A stretch of 64,000 bases of DNA, from the NCBI RefSeq assembly GCF_040066175.1, contig NZ_JBEAAM010000007.1:107277-171276 (forward strand), read 5' to 3'. The notes below the pieces were generated by a model. It was not told where the DNA came from. It did no database searches and was given only the letters and a program-made list of their open reading frames with translations. This DNA is from Solimonas sp040066175 (lineage in GTDB: Bacteria > Pseudomonadota > Gammaproteobacteria > Nevskiales > Nevskiaceae). The position numbers and the translations under genes are program-made. Positions 16,569 to 30,102 of this stretch are shown piece after piece (within the stretch, counting starts at the first letter, position 1; every line of letters begins with the position of its first letter).

Positions 16569-16972
16569 ATGCCCAGTCTCAAAGTCAGCCAGCTCGCCGA
16601 ACACGCCGGCGTCGGCATCGATACGGTGCGCTACTACGAACGCGCCGGCCTGTTGCCGGAACCGCCGCGGCGGCCGTCCGGCTACCGCGAATATCCGCTC
16701 CAGGCGGTCCAGCGCCTGCGCTTCATCCGCCGCGCCAAGGCGCTCGGCTTCACGCTCGACGAGATCGCCGGCCTGCTCGAACTCTCCGACCGCCGCAATG
16801 ACGTCAAGGCGGTGAAGCGCCTCGCGCAGCGCCGGCTCGCCGAAATCGAAAACAAGCTCCGCGAATTGGAGCGCGTGCGCGACGGCCTGCGCCAGCTCAC
16901 CGACGCCTGTCCCGGCCATGGCGATGCCGGCGTCTGCCCGATCCTGTCGGCGCTCAACGGGGAGGATCGGTC

Positions 16973-16976
<4 letters not shown>
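16569..16976 (+). CDS. MerR-family metal-responsive transcriptional regulator
   Basis: A 135-residue regulator with an N-terminal winged helix-turn-helix (KVSQLAEHAGVGIDTVRYYER), a long dimerisation helix (about 76-112) and a C-terminal metal loop with Cys114 and Cys123 (C-x8-C). It lacks the upstream cysteine equivalent to MerR Cys82, so a two-cysteine CueR-like site is likely, although CueR itself has C-x7-C. The ATG is chosen because GGAG lies 7 bases upstream and the MerR-type promoter is just beyond. It overlaps the ATPase gene by 4 bases (ATGA). Copper or silver is inferred from the partner gene. Confidence 0.9.
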
Positions 16977-19261
<2,285 letters not shown>

Positions 19262-19281
19262 GTTTCGGTTACGGTCATCAC

Positions 19282-19473
19282 ATGGCCAAGGTCGTCAACC
19301 TCAACCGCTTCCGCAAGCAGAAGGAACGTCAGGCCGCCGAGGAACAGGCGGCCGCGAACCGCGTCCGCTTCGGTCGCACCAAGGAACAGAAGCGGCGCGA
19401 CGCGGCCGAGGCCGACGAAGCGCGGCGCCGGCTCGACCGGCTGCGCCGCGAAACCGACGAACCGGAAACCTGA
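19282..19473 (+). CDS. DUF4169-like small basic protein
   Basis: A 63-residue, highly charged helical protein beginning MAKVVNLNRFRKQKER and containing NRVRFGRTKEQK. This pattern matches small proteins of the DUF4169 type, as recalled from the family rather than searched. Function is unknown. It starts 20 bases after the ATPase stop, so it may be read from the copper transcript, but nothing links it to metals. It is convergent with serS, 3 bases away. Confidence 0.7.
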   Translation: MAKVVNLNRFRKQKERQAAEEQAAANRVRFGRTKEQKRRDAAEADEARRRLDRLRRETDEPET

Positions 19474-19476
19474 GGC

Positions 19477-20751
19477 TCAGCCGCCGATGCGGCGCACGCC
19501 ACCCATGTAGCCGACCAGTGCGTCCGGCACGGCGATCGAGCCGTCGGCCTGTTGGTAGTTCTCGACGATCGCGACCAGCGTGCGGCCGACGGCCAGGCCC
19601 GAGCCGTTGAGTGTGTGCAGCAGTTCGGGCTTCTTCGTCTGCGGATGGCGGTAGCGCGCGAGCATGCGCCGTGCCTGGAAATCCTCGAAGTTGGAGCAGG
19701 ACGAGATCTCGCGGTAGCGGTTCTGGCTCGGCAGCCAGACTTCGAGGTCGTAGGTCTTCGCCGACGCAAAGCCCATGTCGCCGGTGCACAGCGCCATCAC
19801 GCGATACGGCAGGTCGAGTTTCTTCAGGATCGCCTCGGCGTGGCCGGTCAGCTCCTCGTGCGCATCGTTGGACTTTTCCGGCAGGGTCGCCTGTACCAGT
19901 TCGACCTTCTCGAACTGGTGCTGGCGGATCATGCCGCGCGTGTCGCGGCCGGCGGCGCCGGCCTCGGCGCGGAAGCAGGGCGTGTGCGCGACCCAGCGTC
20001 GCGGCAGGTTCGCCGGGTCGAGGATCTCGTCGCGCAGCAGGTTGGTGACCGGCACTTCCGCCGTGGGGATCAGGCGCCAGTCGAGCTCGCCGCGCAGCGC
20101 GAACAGGTCGTCGCCGAACTTGGGCAACTGGCCGGTGCCGAACAGGCTGGTGGCGTTGACGATGTAGGGCACGTACAGCTCTTCGTAGCCGTGCTCCTGC
20201 GTGTGCACGTCGAGCATGAACTGGATCAGCGCGCGCTGCATGCGCGCCAGGCCGCCGCGCAGCACGGTGAAGCGCGCGCCGGTCAGCTTGGCCGCGGCAG
20301 CAAAGTCCATCAGGCCCAGTGCCTCGCCCAGGTCGGCGTGATCGCGCGCGCCTTCGGCACTGCGCGGCGTGCCCCAGCGCCGCAGTTCGACGTTGTCGTG
20401 CTCGTCCTTGCCGTCCGGCACCGAGGCCTGCGGGATGTTCGGCAGGCCCTGCAGCAGCGCGTTGAGCGCGTTCTGCACACCGTCGAGCTGCTGCTTGCAG
20501 GATTCGAGTTCGCCGGCGAGGCGCTCGACGTCGGCGAGCAGCGGCGCGACGTCCTCGCCCCTGCCCTTGGCGATGCCGATCGCCTTCGAGCGGCTGTTGC
20601 GCTCGGCCTGCAGCTGCTCGGTCTGCGTCTGCACGGATTTGCGCCGCGCTTCCAGTTCGTTGAAGGCGGCGAGATCGAGGACGAAGCCGCGACGCGCGAG
20701 CTGGTCGGCGACGCGCTGCGGATCGCTGCGCAGGAGTTTGACGTCAAGCAT
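19477..20751 (-). CDS. serS: Seryl-tRNA synthetase
   Basis: A 424-residue class II aminoacyl-tRNA synthetase charging tRNA-Ser. An N-terminal antiparallel coiled-coil arm (about 28-100) binds the tRNA. The class II core has motif 2 around HTPCFRAEAGAAGRDTRG and motif 3 in LNGSGLAVGRTLVAIVENYQ. The ATG giving MLDVKLLRSDPQ is the canonical start; an upstream in-frame codon adds nothing family-like. It is the last gene of the conserved ftsK-lolA-rarA-serS block. Confidence 0.97.
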   Translation of the reverse strand: MLDVKLLRSDPQRVADQLARRGFVLDLAAFNELEARRKSVQTQTEQLQAERNSRSKAIGIAKGRGEDVAPLLADVERLAGELESCKQQLDGVQNALNALLQGLPNIPQASVPDGKDEHDNVELRRWGTPRSAEGARDHADLGEALGLMDFAAAAKLTGARFTVLRGGLARMQRALIQFMLDVHTQEHGYEELYVPYIVNATSLFGTGQLPKFGDDLFALRGELDWRLIPTAEVPVTNLLRDEILDPANLPRRWVAHTPCFRAEAGAAGRDTRGMIRQHQFEKVELVQATLPEKSNDAHEELTGHAEAILKKLDLPYRVMALCTGDMGFASAKTYDLEVWLPSQNRYREISSCSNFEDFQARRMLARYRHPQTKKPELLHTLNGSGLAVGRTLVAIVENYQQADGSIAVPDALVGYMGGVRRIGG

Positions 20752-20796
20752 GGAGTGGCAAGGTCTCGGCCAAGGAGGCACACATTGTAGGGCCAG

Positions 20797-22128
20797 CTAG
20801 CGCGGCTTTTTCGGGCTGCGCTGCTGGCGCAGCACATTCAGCCGCTCGGAGATGCGCTGCTCGATGCCGCGGCCGGTCGGATGGTACAGCTCGGTGCCGG
20901 CCAGGCGGTCGGGCAGGAACTGCTGACCAGCCGCATGCGCGCCGCCTTCGTCATGATCGTAGCGATAGCCGCTGCCGTAACCGAGGTCCTGCATCAGCCG
21001 CGTCGGCGCGTTGCGCAGGTGCATCGGCACCTCCAGCGTGCCGCTGTCCTCGACCAGCTGCCGCGCGGCCTTGTAGGCCGTGTACACGGCGTTGCTCTTC
21101 GGCGCGCAGGCCAGATAGACGATGGCCTGCGCCAGCGCCAGCTCGCCTTCGGGAGTGCCGAGCCGCTGGTAGCTGTCCCAGGCCGCCAGGCACAGCTCCT
21201 GCGCGCGCGGATCGGCCAGGCCGATGTCCTCGATCGCCATGCGCAGCACGCGGCGCGCGACGTAGTGCGGATCACAGCCGCCGTCGAGCATGCGCGCGAA
21301 CCAGTACAGCGCCGCGTCCGGATCGCTGCCGCGCACCGACTTGTGCAGCGCCGAGATCTGGTCGTAGAAGTTCTCGCCCTGCTTGTCGAAGCGGCGCAGG
21401 CCCTTGCCGACCAGACGTTCCAAGGTCGCATCGTCGGTGTGCTGCTGCGCGCGGGCCAGTTCCACCGCGGTTTCGAGCAGCACCAGGCCGCGCCGCGCAT
21501 CGCCGTCGGCGACTTCCGCCAGGCGATCCAGCCATGACGACGGAATCGCGTCGGCCGCGGCGCCGAGGCCGCGCTCGGGATCGGTCAGCGCGCGCGCCAG
21601 CAGGGCGCGGATGTCGGCCGGTTCCAGTGAGCGCAGCACGAACACGCGCAGCCGCGACAGCAGCGCGGCGTTGAGCTCGAACGACGGGTTCTCGGTGGTC
21701 GCGCCGATCAGCGTCAGCGTGCCATCCTCGACGAAGGGCAGCAGCGCATCCTGCTGACCCTTGTTGAAACGGTGGATCTCGTCGATGAACAGAATGGTGC
21801 GCTGGCGCGCGAGCCCGTCGCGCGCGACCTGCGCCTGCGCCACCGCGTCGCGGATGTCCTTGACGCCGGCCAGCACCGCCGACAGCGTCAGGAACTGCGC
21901 GTTCGTGTACCCGGCGATCAGGCGCGCCAGCGTCGTCTTGCCGACCCCGGGCGGGCCCCAGAACACCATCGAGGGGACATTGCCCGCTTCGAGCAGCGTG
22001 CGCAGCGGCGCGCCGGGACCCAGCAGGTGTGCCTGTCCGGCCACTTCGTCGAGCGTGCGCGGGCGCATGCGCTCGGCGAGGGGGCGAGCCGCCCGCGCGT
22101 TCGCGTCGGCCGGCGCAACACCGTTCAC
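20797..22128 (-). CDS. rarA: Replication-associated recombination protein A (MgsA/RarA clamp-loader-like AAA+ ATPase)
   Basis: A 443-residue AAA+ ATPase related to clamp-loader subunits that acts at stalled replication forks. It has Walker A GPPGVGKT at 58-65, Walker B ILFIDEIHRF, a GATTENPSFELN sensor segment and the C-terminal MgsA helical domain (MHLRNAPTRLM). The start is a GTG overlapping the lolA stop as GTGA. This gives the shortest family-like N-terminus and implies translational coupling with lolA. Confidence 0.95.
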   Translation of the reverse strand: MNGVAPADANARAARPLAERMRPRTLDEVAGQAHLLGPGAPLRTLLEAGNVPSMVFWGPPGVGKTTLARLIAGYTNAQFLTLSAVLAGVKDIRDAVAQAQVARDGLARQRTILFIDEIHRFNKGQQDALLPFVEDGTLTLIGATTENPSFELNAALLSRLRVFVLRSLEPADIRALLARALTDPERGLGAAADAIPSSWLDRLAEVADGDARRGLVLLETAVELARAQQHTDDATLERLVGKGLRRFDKQGENFYDQISALHKSVRGSDPDAALYWFARMLDGGCDPHYVARRVLRMAIEDIGLADPRAQELCLAAWDSYQRLGTPEGELALAQAIVYLACAPKSNAVYTAYKAARQLVEDSGTLEVPMHLRNAPTRLMQDLGYGSGYRYDHDEGGAHAAGQQFLPDRLAGTELYHPTGRGIEQRISERLNVLRQQRSPKKPR

Positions 22129-22757
22129 TGCGGAGCGCCGTCCATCTGCACGACCTCGACGCCGGCCGGCGGCGCGAAACTGAACTGCGCCGCGTCGATG
22201 CGCGCATTGCGCTGCACGTCGTTGAAGCGGATGTCGCTGACACCGCCAAGCGGATCGTGCAGGCGCATGCGCACCGGCACCCCATTGGGCTGCAGCCACA
22301 GCTCGACGCGGCGGAAGTCGGCGTCCGCGGTCCTGGGCTCGAGGATCAGGCGCTGCACCTCGCCTTCCATGCCGCCCTCGGTCACGCTGAAGCGCTCCTC
22401 CAGGCGCTTGCCCTCGGCGAGCAGCGCGACCGGCGTGTCGCGCAGGATGTCGCGCGCGTCGCGCACGGTCACCTGTGCGAGATCCGGCTCGTAGTTCCAG
22501 ATGCGCTGGCCGTCGCAGACCATCAGCTGCTCGTAGGGCGTCTGGTAGTGCCAGCGGAAGCGGCCCGGACGCGCGAGCTGGAAACGGCCGGCGCGCGTGG
22601 CCAGAACCTTGCCGTCGTCGGCGGTCTGGGTCTGCTCGAAATGCGCCGACAGCGCGGTCACGTCCTGCAGGAAGCGCTGCAGGCGCACGGTCGGCTCGGC
22701 GGCTTCGGCGCGCAGACCCAGGACGGCGAGGAACACAAACAGAACGATGCGGATCAT
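22125..22757 (-). CDS. lolA: Outer-membrane lipoprotein carrier protein LolA
   Basis: A 210-residue periplasmic chaperone that takes lipoproteins from LolCDE to LolB. A signal peptide of about 21 residues ends AEA-A. The mature domain shows the family pattern, including FEQTQTADDGKVLATRAG and PGRFRWHYQTPY. The ATG beginning MIRIVLF is chosen because it starts the signal peptide. It lies between ftsK and rarA exactly as in E. coli, with its stop overlapping the rarA GTG. Confidence 0.96.
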   Translation of the reverse strand: MIRIVLFVFLAVLGLRAEAAEPTVRLQRFLQDVTALSAHFEQTQTADDGKVLATRAGRFQLARPGRFRWHYQTPYEQLMVCDGQRIWNYEPDLAQVTVRDARDILRDTPVALLAEGKRLEERFSVTEGGMEGEVQRLILEPRTADADFRRVELWLQPNGVPVRMRLHDPLGGVSDIRFNDVQRNARIDAAQFSFAPPAGVEVVQMDGAPQ

Positions 22758-22824
22758 CGAGGTCCAGTGGAGTCGAGGTTGATGCCGTGAGTCTGCGGCA
22801 CGGCCCTGAGCGGCGTCTGAACCG

Positions 22825-25182
<2,358 letters not shown>

Positions 25183-25523
25183 GCAGCGACGGCCTATCGA
25201 TGCGGCCGCAGGCAGTCTGAACCCGTGAACCGGCGCTGCCCGCCGCGCGGCGGGTGCGAAAAGGCTCGCGGGGCCGGATCAGCGGGGCAGAGCCGGTCCT
25301 GTGCGAATGAAGCGGCAACCCGCTTTGATCGCTCAAGCACCGGGCCAGCCGCCCGCATCGCGTGCCATTCAGAAATCATGTCGCCGGTTCAATGGGTGGA
25401 TGAACGGAGTATAGCGGACGGACCAACGGAACCCGTGGGTTCAAGCCTCTTGAAAATCCGCCGTAAACCTTCATAAGGAATCGCAGTCCAAGCTATTGAA
25501 GGACCCGAAGCACGAGTACCGCC
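25183..25523. other. Divergent intergenic region upstream of ftsK
   Basis: This 341-base gap contains no credible gene or tRNA. On the minus strand a TATACT -10-like hexamer lies at 25408-25413, about 225 bases before ftsK, without a good -35 at 16-18 bases. On the plus strand a candidate promoter for the 111-residue protein is listed separately. A GGGTTCAAGCC string resembles a T-arm, but no acceptor or anticodon stem accompanies it. Confidence 0.6.
25450..25477 (+). promoter_or_regulatory. Candidate sigma-70 promoter
   Basis: TTGAAA and CATAAG are separated by 16 bases in a locally AT-richer stretch, about 45 bases before the start of the 111-residue unknown protein. The -35 matches 5 of 6 and the -10 matches 4 of 6 consensus bases. 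This is a pattern match only. Confidence 0.45.
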
Positions 25524-25859
25524 ATGGGCACGCAGACGCGACACTTCGTCATCACGCCGGAAGGAGGCATCCGCGAGTTCAGCGCCGAGCAGGCCGCTCA
25601 GATCGCCATCGGCGTGGATCGCATTCCCGAGTTCGCCGGGCATGACCTGCATTACCTGCAGCTGACGCTGGAAGCCAAGGCCGACGGCAACGAGGTGCGC
25701 GTGCAGACGGCCGGTGCGCATATCCGCTTCGACGCGGACGGCCGCCTCGCCGAGGCGGGCCCGCCGACCGAGGGCGAACCGATCTCCCGCTTCGAACACG
25801 ACGCGGTGGTCCAGTGGGCCCTGCGGGATGTGCCGGCGGTGGCGCCCACCTTCCACTGA
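25524..25859 (+). CDS. Hypothetical protein, 111 residues
   Basis: A soluble-looking protein with no signal, membrane segment or cysteine. It has an N-terminal segment MGTQTRHFVITPEGG and predicted alternating strands and helices through HYLQLTLEAKADGNEVRVQT. It ends in an acidic tail region. Codon use is GC-ended like neighbours and a candidate promoter lies upstream. It is a single gene between ftsK and aat. I do not recognise a family; a role in division or proteolysis cannot be inferred. Confidence 0.6.
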   Translation: MGTQTRHFVITPEGGIREFSAEQAAQIAIGVDRIPEFAGHDLHYLQLTLEAKADGNEVRVQTAGAHIRFDADGRLAEAGPPTEGEPISRFEHDAVVQWALRDVPAVAPTFH

Positions 25860-25922
25860 TCACGTCCGCCGGCGGATTCGAGCTGGCGTATGCTTCCGGC
25901 ATGACCGCGCCGCTTGCCGGAG

Positions 25923-26675
25923 ATGGATAGCCCCGTCCGCCTGCACTGGCTGGACCCGCGCAACCCGCACCAGCCGTTTCCGCCCGCGCACCTGGCCATG
26001 CGCGAGCCCAATGGCCTGCTGGCGATCGGCGGCGACCTGTCGCTGACGCGCTTGTTGCGTGCCTACGCACAAGGCGTCTTCCCCTGGTACAACCCGGACG
26101 AACCCATCCTCTGGTGGTGTCCCGACCCGCGCGCGGTCCTGCTGCCTTCGGCCCTGCACGTCTCGCGCTCGCTGCGCCGGTCGATCCGCAAGGCCGACCA
26201 CGCGGTGACGCTCGACCTGCGTTTCAGCGAGGTGCTCGACGCCTGTGCCGGTCCGCGCCGCGGCAGCCGCGGCACCTGGCTGGGCGAGGACATGCGGCGC
26301 GCCTATCGGGGCCTGCACGAACTCGGTTACGCGCACAGCGTCGAGGTCTGGCGCGCCGGCGAACTGGTCGGCGGCCTGTACGGCGTCGCTCTGGGCGGCG
26401 TGTTCTTCGGCGAGTCGATGTTCTCGCGCACCGATGACGCCTCGAAGATCGCCTTGTACTGGCTGTGCCGGCAGCTTGATGCCTGGGCCTACGAAATGAT
26501 CGACTGCCAGATCAACTCAGCGCACCTGCAGAGTCTCGGCGCCACCGAGATGCCGCGCGCCGAGTTCCTGCGCCGGCTGGCCCTGTCGCGTGAAGACGCG
26601 CGGCGCCCGTCGGCCTGGCGCTTCGAGATCGATCACCCCGGCGCGGCCGAACACCTGCCGCGCCCGACGCGATGA
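25923..26675 (+). CDS. aat: Leucyl/phenylalanyl-tRNA-protein transferase
   Basis: A 250-residue GNAT-fold enzyme adding Leu or Phe from charged tRNA to proteins with N-terminal Lys or Arg, making them ClpS/ClpAP substrates. Family segments include GLLAIGGDLSLTRLLRAYAQ, GVFPWYN, WWCPDPRAVL and GGLYGVALGGVFFGESMFS. Start choice is uncertain. The ATG has its GGAG immediately adjacent, and an in-frame TTG three codons earlier is possible. It overlaps bpt by 4 bases and lies close to clpS-clpA, whose products degrade its targets. Confidence 0.95.
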   Translation: MDSPVRLHWLDPRNPHQPFPPAHLAMREPNGLLAIGGDLSLTRLLRAYAQGVFPWYNPDEPILWWCPDPRAVLLPSALHVSRSLRRSIRKADHAVTLDLRFSEVLDACAGPRRGSRGTWLGEDMRRAYRGLHELGYAHSVEVWRAGELVGGLYGVALGGVFFGESMFSRTDDASKIALYWLCRQLDAWAYEMIDCQINSAHLQSLGATEMPRAEFLRRLALSREDARRPSAWRFEIDHPGAAEHLPRPTR

Positions 26676-27394
26676 ACGACAGCTCGCCGATCCGCCTGTA
26701 TCTGAGCGCCGAGCACGCCTGCGGCTACCTGAGCGGCCGCGCCGCCCGCAGCGCATTCGTCGATCCGGAGTGGACCCTCAACGCGCCGCGCTACCAGCGT
26801 CTCCTGGAGATGGGCTTCCGCCGCAGCGGCGGCCATGTCTATCGTCCGCATTGCCGCGACTGTACACGCTGCATTCCGGTGCGCGTGCCGGTCGCCCGCT
26901 TCCGGCCGAGCCGCTCACAGCGCCGCTGCCTCGACGCCAACACCGACCTGCAGCTGAGCCTCGAAACCCGGCTCGGCGACGAGCACTACGCGCTGTACCG
27001 CAGCTACCTGCTCGGCCGACACGCCGATGGCGGCATGGATCCCTACGACCGGCAGGCTTTTCACGCCTTTCTCGAATGCCCTTGGGCCCCGGTCAACTTC
27101 TGGTGCTTCCGCGCGCACGGCCGGCTGCTGAGCGTCGCCGTCGTCGATCATCTGCCGCTGGCGCTGTCGGCCGTCTATACGTTCTTCGATCCGCAGGAAG
27201 CCGCGCGCGGCCTCGGCACGCTGGCCGTGCTGCAACAGATCCGCCACGCCCAGGAGCGCGGCCTGCCCTACGTCTATCTCGGCTACTGGGTGCCGGAAAG
27301 CGGCAAGATGGCCTACAAGCAGCGCTTCCAGCCGCTGGAAACCCTCACCGCCCGCGGCTGGCTCGCCAGCCCGACGCCGGCGGTCGGCGGTTGA
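26672..27394 (+). CDS. bpt: Aspartate/glutamate leucyltransferase (bacterial arginyltransferase family)
   Basis: A 240-residue bacterial ATE1-like enzyme of the N-degron pathway, attaching Leu to N-terminal Asp or Glu. Its N-terminal cysteine-containing segment (CRDCTRCIPVRVPV) and the YLGYWVPESGKMAYKQRFQP motif are typical. It is coupled to aat through an ATGA overlap and precedes infA. Together with aat, clpS and clpA, the window encodes a complete bacterial N-degron branch. Confidence 0.94.
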   Translation: MNDSSPIRLYLSAEHACGYLSGRAARSAFVDPEWTLNAPRYQRLLEMGFRRSGGHVYRPHCRDCTRCIPVRVPVARFRPSRSQRRCLDANTDLQLSLETRLGDEHYALYRSYLLGRHADGGMDPYDRQAFHAFLECPWAPVNFWCFRAHGRLLSVAVVDHLPLALSAVYTFFDPQEAARGLGTLAVLQQIRHAQERGLPYVYLGYWVPESGKMAYKQRFQPLETLTARGWLASPTPAVGG

Positions 27395-27419
27395 AACATT
27401 TGATCCTCGCCCCAATAAT
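27391..27419 (+). promoter_or_regulatory. Sigma-70 promoter for infA
   Basis: TTGAAA and AATAAT are separated by exactly 17 bases, with 5 of 6 matches in each hexamer. The element overlaps the bpt stop codon and predicts transcription starting near 27426, about 20 bases before infA. This gives infA its own strong promoter in addition to read-through from aat-bpt. Confidence 0.75.
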
Positions 27420-27447
27420 GCGCCCCTCGCAGAGCTTGACGGGGCAC

Positions 27448-27666
27448 ATGGCAAAGGAAGATCACATCGAGATGAACGGCGTGGTGACGGAAACGTTGCC
27501 CAACACGACGTTCCGCGTGAAGCTGGAAAACGGGCACGTCGTCATCGCCCACATCTCCGGACGCATGCGCAAGCACTACATCCGCATCCTCACCGGTGAC
27601 AAGGTCACCGTGCAGCTGACGCCCTACGACCTGACCAAGGGACGCATCACGTTCCGGGACAAGTAA
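27448..27666 (+). CDS. infA: Translation initiation factor IF-1
   Basis: A 72-residue OB-fold protein that binds the ribosomal A site during initiation. MAKEDHIEMNGVV begins the protein, and the HISGRMRKHYIRILTGD and LTKGRITFR segments are hallmark sequences. The length is exactly that of the family. The frame is open much further upstream, but only as a shadow of bpt. A strong promoter precedes it and a hairpin terminator follows. Confidence 0.98.
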   Translation: MAKEDHIEMNGVVTETLPNTTFRVKLENGHVVIAHISGRMRKHYIRILTGDKVTVQLTPYDLTKGRITFRDK

Positions 27667-27689
27667 AGCCCGAGTAGCGTGGAGGGGGG

Positions 27690-27712
27690 CCCCAGCGAAG
27701 CTGGGGATCCAG
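27690..27712. repeat. REP-like palindrome copy
   Basis: CCCCAGCGAAGCTGGGG forms a short hairpin followed by ATCCAG. The same layout, a GC-rich hairpin joined to GATCCAG, recurs near 39859-39928. It lies between infA and its terminator. Confidence 0.5.
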
Positions 27713-27741
27713 CGTCGCAAGGGCGCCCTTCATCCGAAAAC

Positions 27742-27765
27742 AAAGCCCGCTTGCGCGGGCTTTTT
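27742..27765. terminator. Rho-independent terminator between infA and clpA
   Basis: A 9-base-pair stem AAAGCCCGC/GCGGGCTTT with a TTGC loop ends in five T residues on the plus strand. On the minus strand the flank reads CTTTGTTTTC. It can therefore end both infA and the convergent clpA transcript. Confidence 0.85.
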
Positions 27766-27785
27766 CGTTTCTGCGGGCCTTGACC

Positions 27786-30071
27786 TCAAACAGGCTCCAG
27801 CTGCGCCGCCTTCTCGCGCCCTTCGAGTTCGAACCGGAGCGTCTTGTCGTCGCCCAGTTCGACGTGCACGCGCCCGCCGTTGGCGAGCTTGCCGAACAGC
27901 AGCTCCTCCGCCAGCGGCCGCTTGAGGTTTTCCTGGATGACGCGCGCCATGGGCCGCGCGCCCATCTTCGGGTCGTAGCCACGCTCGGCGATCCACAGGC
28001 GCGCCGCTTCGTCGATCTCCAGCTGCACGCCCTTGGCGCCGAGCTGCTCTTCCAGCTGCAGCAGGAACTTGTCGACGACGCGCAGGACTTCCGCCTGCCC
28101 GAGCGGCGCGAACTGCACGATCGCGTCGAGGCGGTTGCGGAACTCCGGCGTGAACATGCGCCGGATCACTTCCAGTGCGTCGGTCTGGTGGCTCTGCTCG
28201 GCGAAGCCCATCGTGCGCCGCGAGGATTCCTCGGCGCCGGCGTTGGTCGTCATCACCAGGATGATGTTGCGGAAGTCCGCCTTGCGGCCGTTGTTGTCGG
28301 TCAGCGAGCCGTGGTCCATGACCTGCAGCAGCAGGTTGAACACGTCCGGGTGCGCCTTCTCGATCTCGTCGAGCAGAACCACCGCGTGCGGGTGCTTGAT
28401 CACCGCCTCGGTCAGCAGGCCGCCCTGGTCGAAGCCGACGTAGCCCGGCGGCGCGCCGATCAGGCGCGACACCGTGTGCCGCTCCATGTACTCGGACATG
28501 TCGAAGCGGATCAGCTCGATGCCGAGCAGTTGCGCCAGCTGGCGCGTGACCTCGGTCTTGCCGACGCCGGTCGGGCCGGCGAGCAGGAAGTTGCCGATCG
28601 GCTTCTCCGGATTGCCCAGACCGGAGCGTGCCAGCTTGATGCAGGCGGTGAGCTGCTCGATCGCCTTGTCCTGGCCGAAGATCACCAGCTTGAGATCGCG
28701 CTCCAGCGTCGCCAGACGGTCGCGGTCATTGGCCGACACGCTCTTGGGCGGGATGCGGGCGATGCGCGCGACGGTTTCCTCGATGTCGCGCACCTGCACG
28801 GTCTTGCGGCGCTTGGACTCCGGCAGCAGGCGCAGGCGCGCCGCCGCCTCGTCGATGACGTCGATCGCCTTGTCCGGCAGATGGCGGTCGGTGATGTGGC
28901 GCGACGACAGTTCCACCGCCGAACGCAGCGCGCCGCGCGTGAACTGCACCTGGTGGTGCTCCTCGAAACGCTGGCGCAGGCCTTCGAGGATCTTCACCGT
29001 GTCCTCGACGCTGGGCTCGCCGACGTCGATCTTCTGGAAGCGCCGTGCCAGCGCGCGGTCCTTCTCGAAGATGCCGCGGTATTCCTGATAGGTGGTCGAG
29101 CCGATGCAGCGGATCTGGCCGGAGGCCAGCAGCGGCTTGAGCAGGTTCGACGCGTCCATCACGCCGCCGCTGGCGGCGCCTGCGCCGATGATCATGTGGA
29201 TCTCGTCGATGAACACGATCGAGCCGGGACGCTTCTGCAGTTCCTGAATCACCGCCTTGAAGCGCTTCTCGAAGTCGCCGCGGTACTTGGTGCCGGCGAT
29301 CAACGAGCCGAGGTCGAGACTGTAAACCACCGCGTTCTTGAGCAGATCCGGCACGCGGCCTTCCACGACCAGCCAGGCGAGACCTTCGGCGATCGCCGTC
29401 TTGCCGACGCCGGCTTCGCCGACCAGCAGCGGATTGTTCTTGCGCCGGCGGCACAGCGTCTGCATGACCCGCTCGATTTCCAGATCGCGCCCGATCAACG
29501 GGTCGATCGCGCCCTGCGCAGCCCGCTCGTTGAGATTGGTCGCGTACTGCTCCAGCGCGCTCTGCGCCGACTGCGTCTTGTCACCCTGCTCTTCCCGCTC
29601 CTCGGCCGCTTCGGCCGGCTTGTCCGGCGCGTTCGAACCGTTCTTGGCGATGCCATGCGAGATGAAGTTGACGATGTCCAGGCGGCTGACGCCCTGCTCG
29701 CCGAGCAGGAACACTGCGTGCGTGTCCTTCTCCGAAAAGATCGCGACCAGCACGTTGAGCGTGCTGACGTGCTTCTTGCCGGCGGCCTGCACGTGATAGA
29801 TCGCGCGCTGCAGCACGCGCTGGAACGACAGCGTCGGCTGCACTTCGTGCTTGTCGGCGTCCTTGACCGCCTGCACGTGGCCGCGGATGTACTCCTTGAG
29901 CCCCTGTTCGAGTTTGTCCAGGTCGGCGCCCGCCGCGGTCAGCGCCTCCGACACCTGCGTGTCGGACAGCAGTGCCAGCAGCAGGTGCTCGACGGTCAGC
30001 AGCTCGTGACCTTCCATGCGCGCCGACACGAAGGCGGCGTCGAGAGCTTTCTGCAAGTCTTCTGACAGCAT
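27786..30071 (-). CDS. clpA: ATP-dependent Clp protease ATP-binding subunit ClpA
   Basis: A 761-residue Hsp100 unfoldase that feeds substrates to ClpP. It has an N-terminal repeat domain (ClpS docking, about 1-145) and two AAA+ modules with Walker A GEAGVGKT at 218-225 and GPTGVGKT at 499-506. The absence of the ClpB middle coiled coil supports ClpA. clpS lies 31 bases upstream in the same direction. It converges on infA across a bidirectional terminator. Confidence 0.97.
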   Translation of the reverse strand: MLSEDLQKALDAAFVSARMEGHELLTVEHLLLALLSDTQVSEALTAAGADLDKLEQGLKEYIRGHVQAVKDADKHEVQPTLSFQRVLQRAIYHVQAAGKKHVSTLNVLVAIFSEKDTHAVFLLGEQGVSRLDIVNFISHGIAKNGSNAPDKPAEAAEEREEQGDKTQSAQSALEQYATNLNERAAQGAIDPLIGRDLEIERVMQTLCRRRKNNPLLVGEAGVGKTAIAEGLAWLVVEGRVPDLLKNAVVYSLDLGSLIAGTKYRGDFEKRFKAVIQELQKRPGSIVFIDEIHMIIGAGAASGGVMDASNLLKPLLASGQIRCIGSTTYQEYRGIFEKDRALARRFQKIDVGEPSVEDTVKILEGLRQRFEEHHQVQFTRGALRSAVELSSRHITDRHLPDKAIDVIDEAAARLRLLPESKRRKTVQVRDIEETVARIARIPPKSVSANDRDRLATLERDLKLVIFGQDKAIEQLTACIKLARSGLGNPEKPIGNFLLAGPTGVGKTEVTRQLAQLLGIELIRFDMSEYMERHTVSRLIGAPPGYVGFDQGGLLTEAVIKHPHAVVLLDEIEKAHPDVFNLLLQVMDHGSLTDNNGRKADFRNIILVMTTNAGAEESSRRTMGFAEQSHQTDALEVIRRMFTPEFRNRLDAIVQFAPLGQAEVLRVVDKFLLQLEEQLGAKGVQLEIDEAARLWIAERGYDPKMGARPMARVIQENLKRPLAEELLFGKLANGGRVHVELGDDKTLRFELEGREKAAQLEPV

Positions 30072-30102
30072 CGTTTCTACTCCGTCTGCCCGGGGGCATC
30101 CC

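Noticed and set aside
25430..25460. tRNA-like T-arm string in the ftsK upstream gap
   Set aside because: No acceptor, D or anticodon stem could be paired around it.
27780..30065. A plus-strand frame of the same length as clpA
   Set aside because: It is an exact antisense mirror of clpA codons with no motif of its own.
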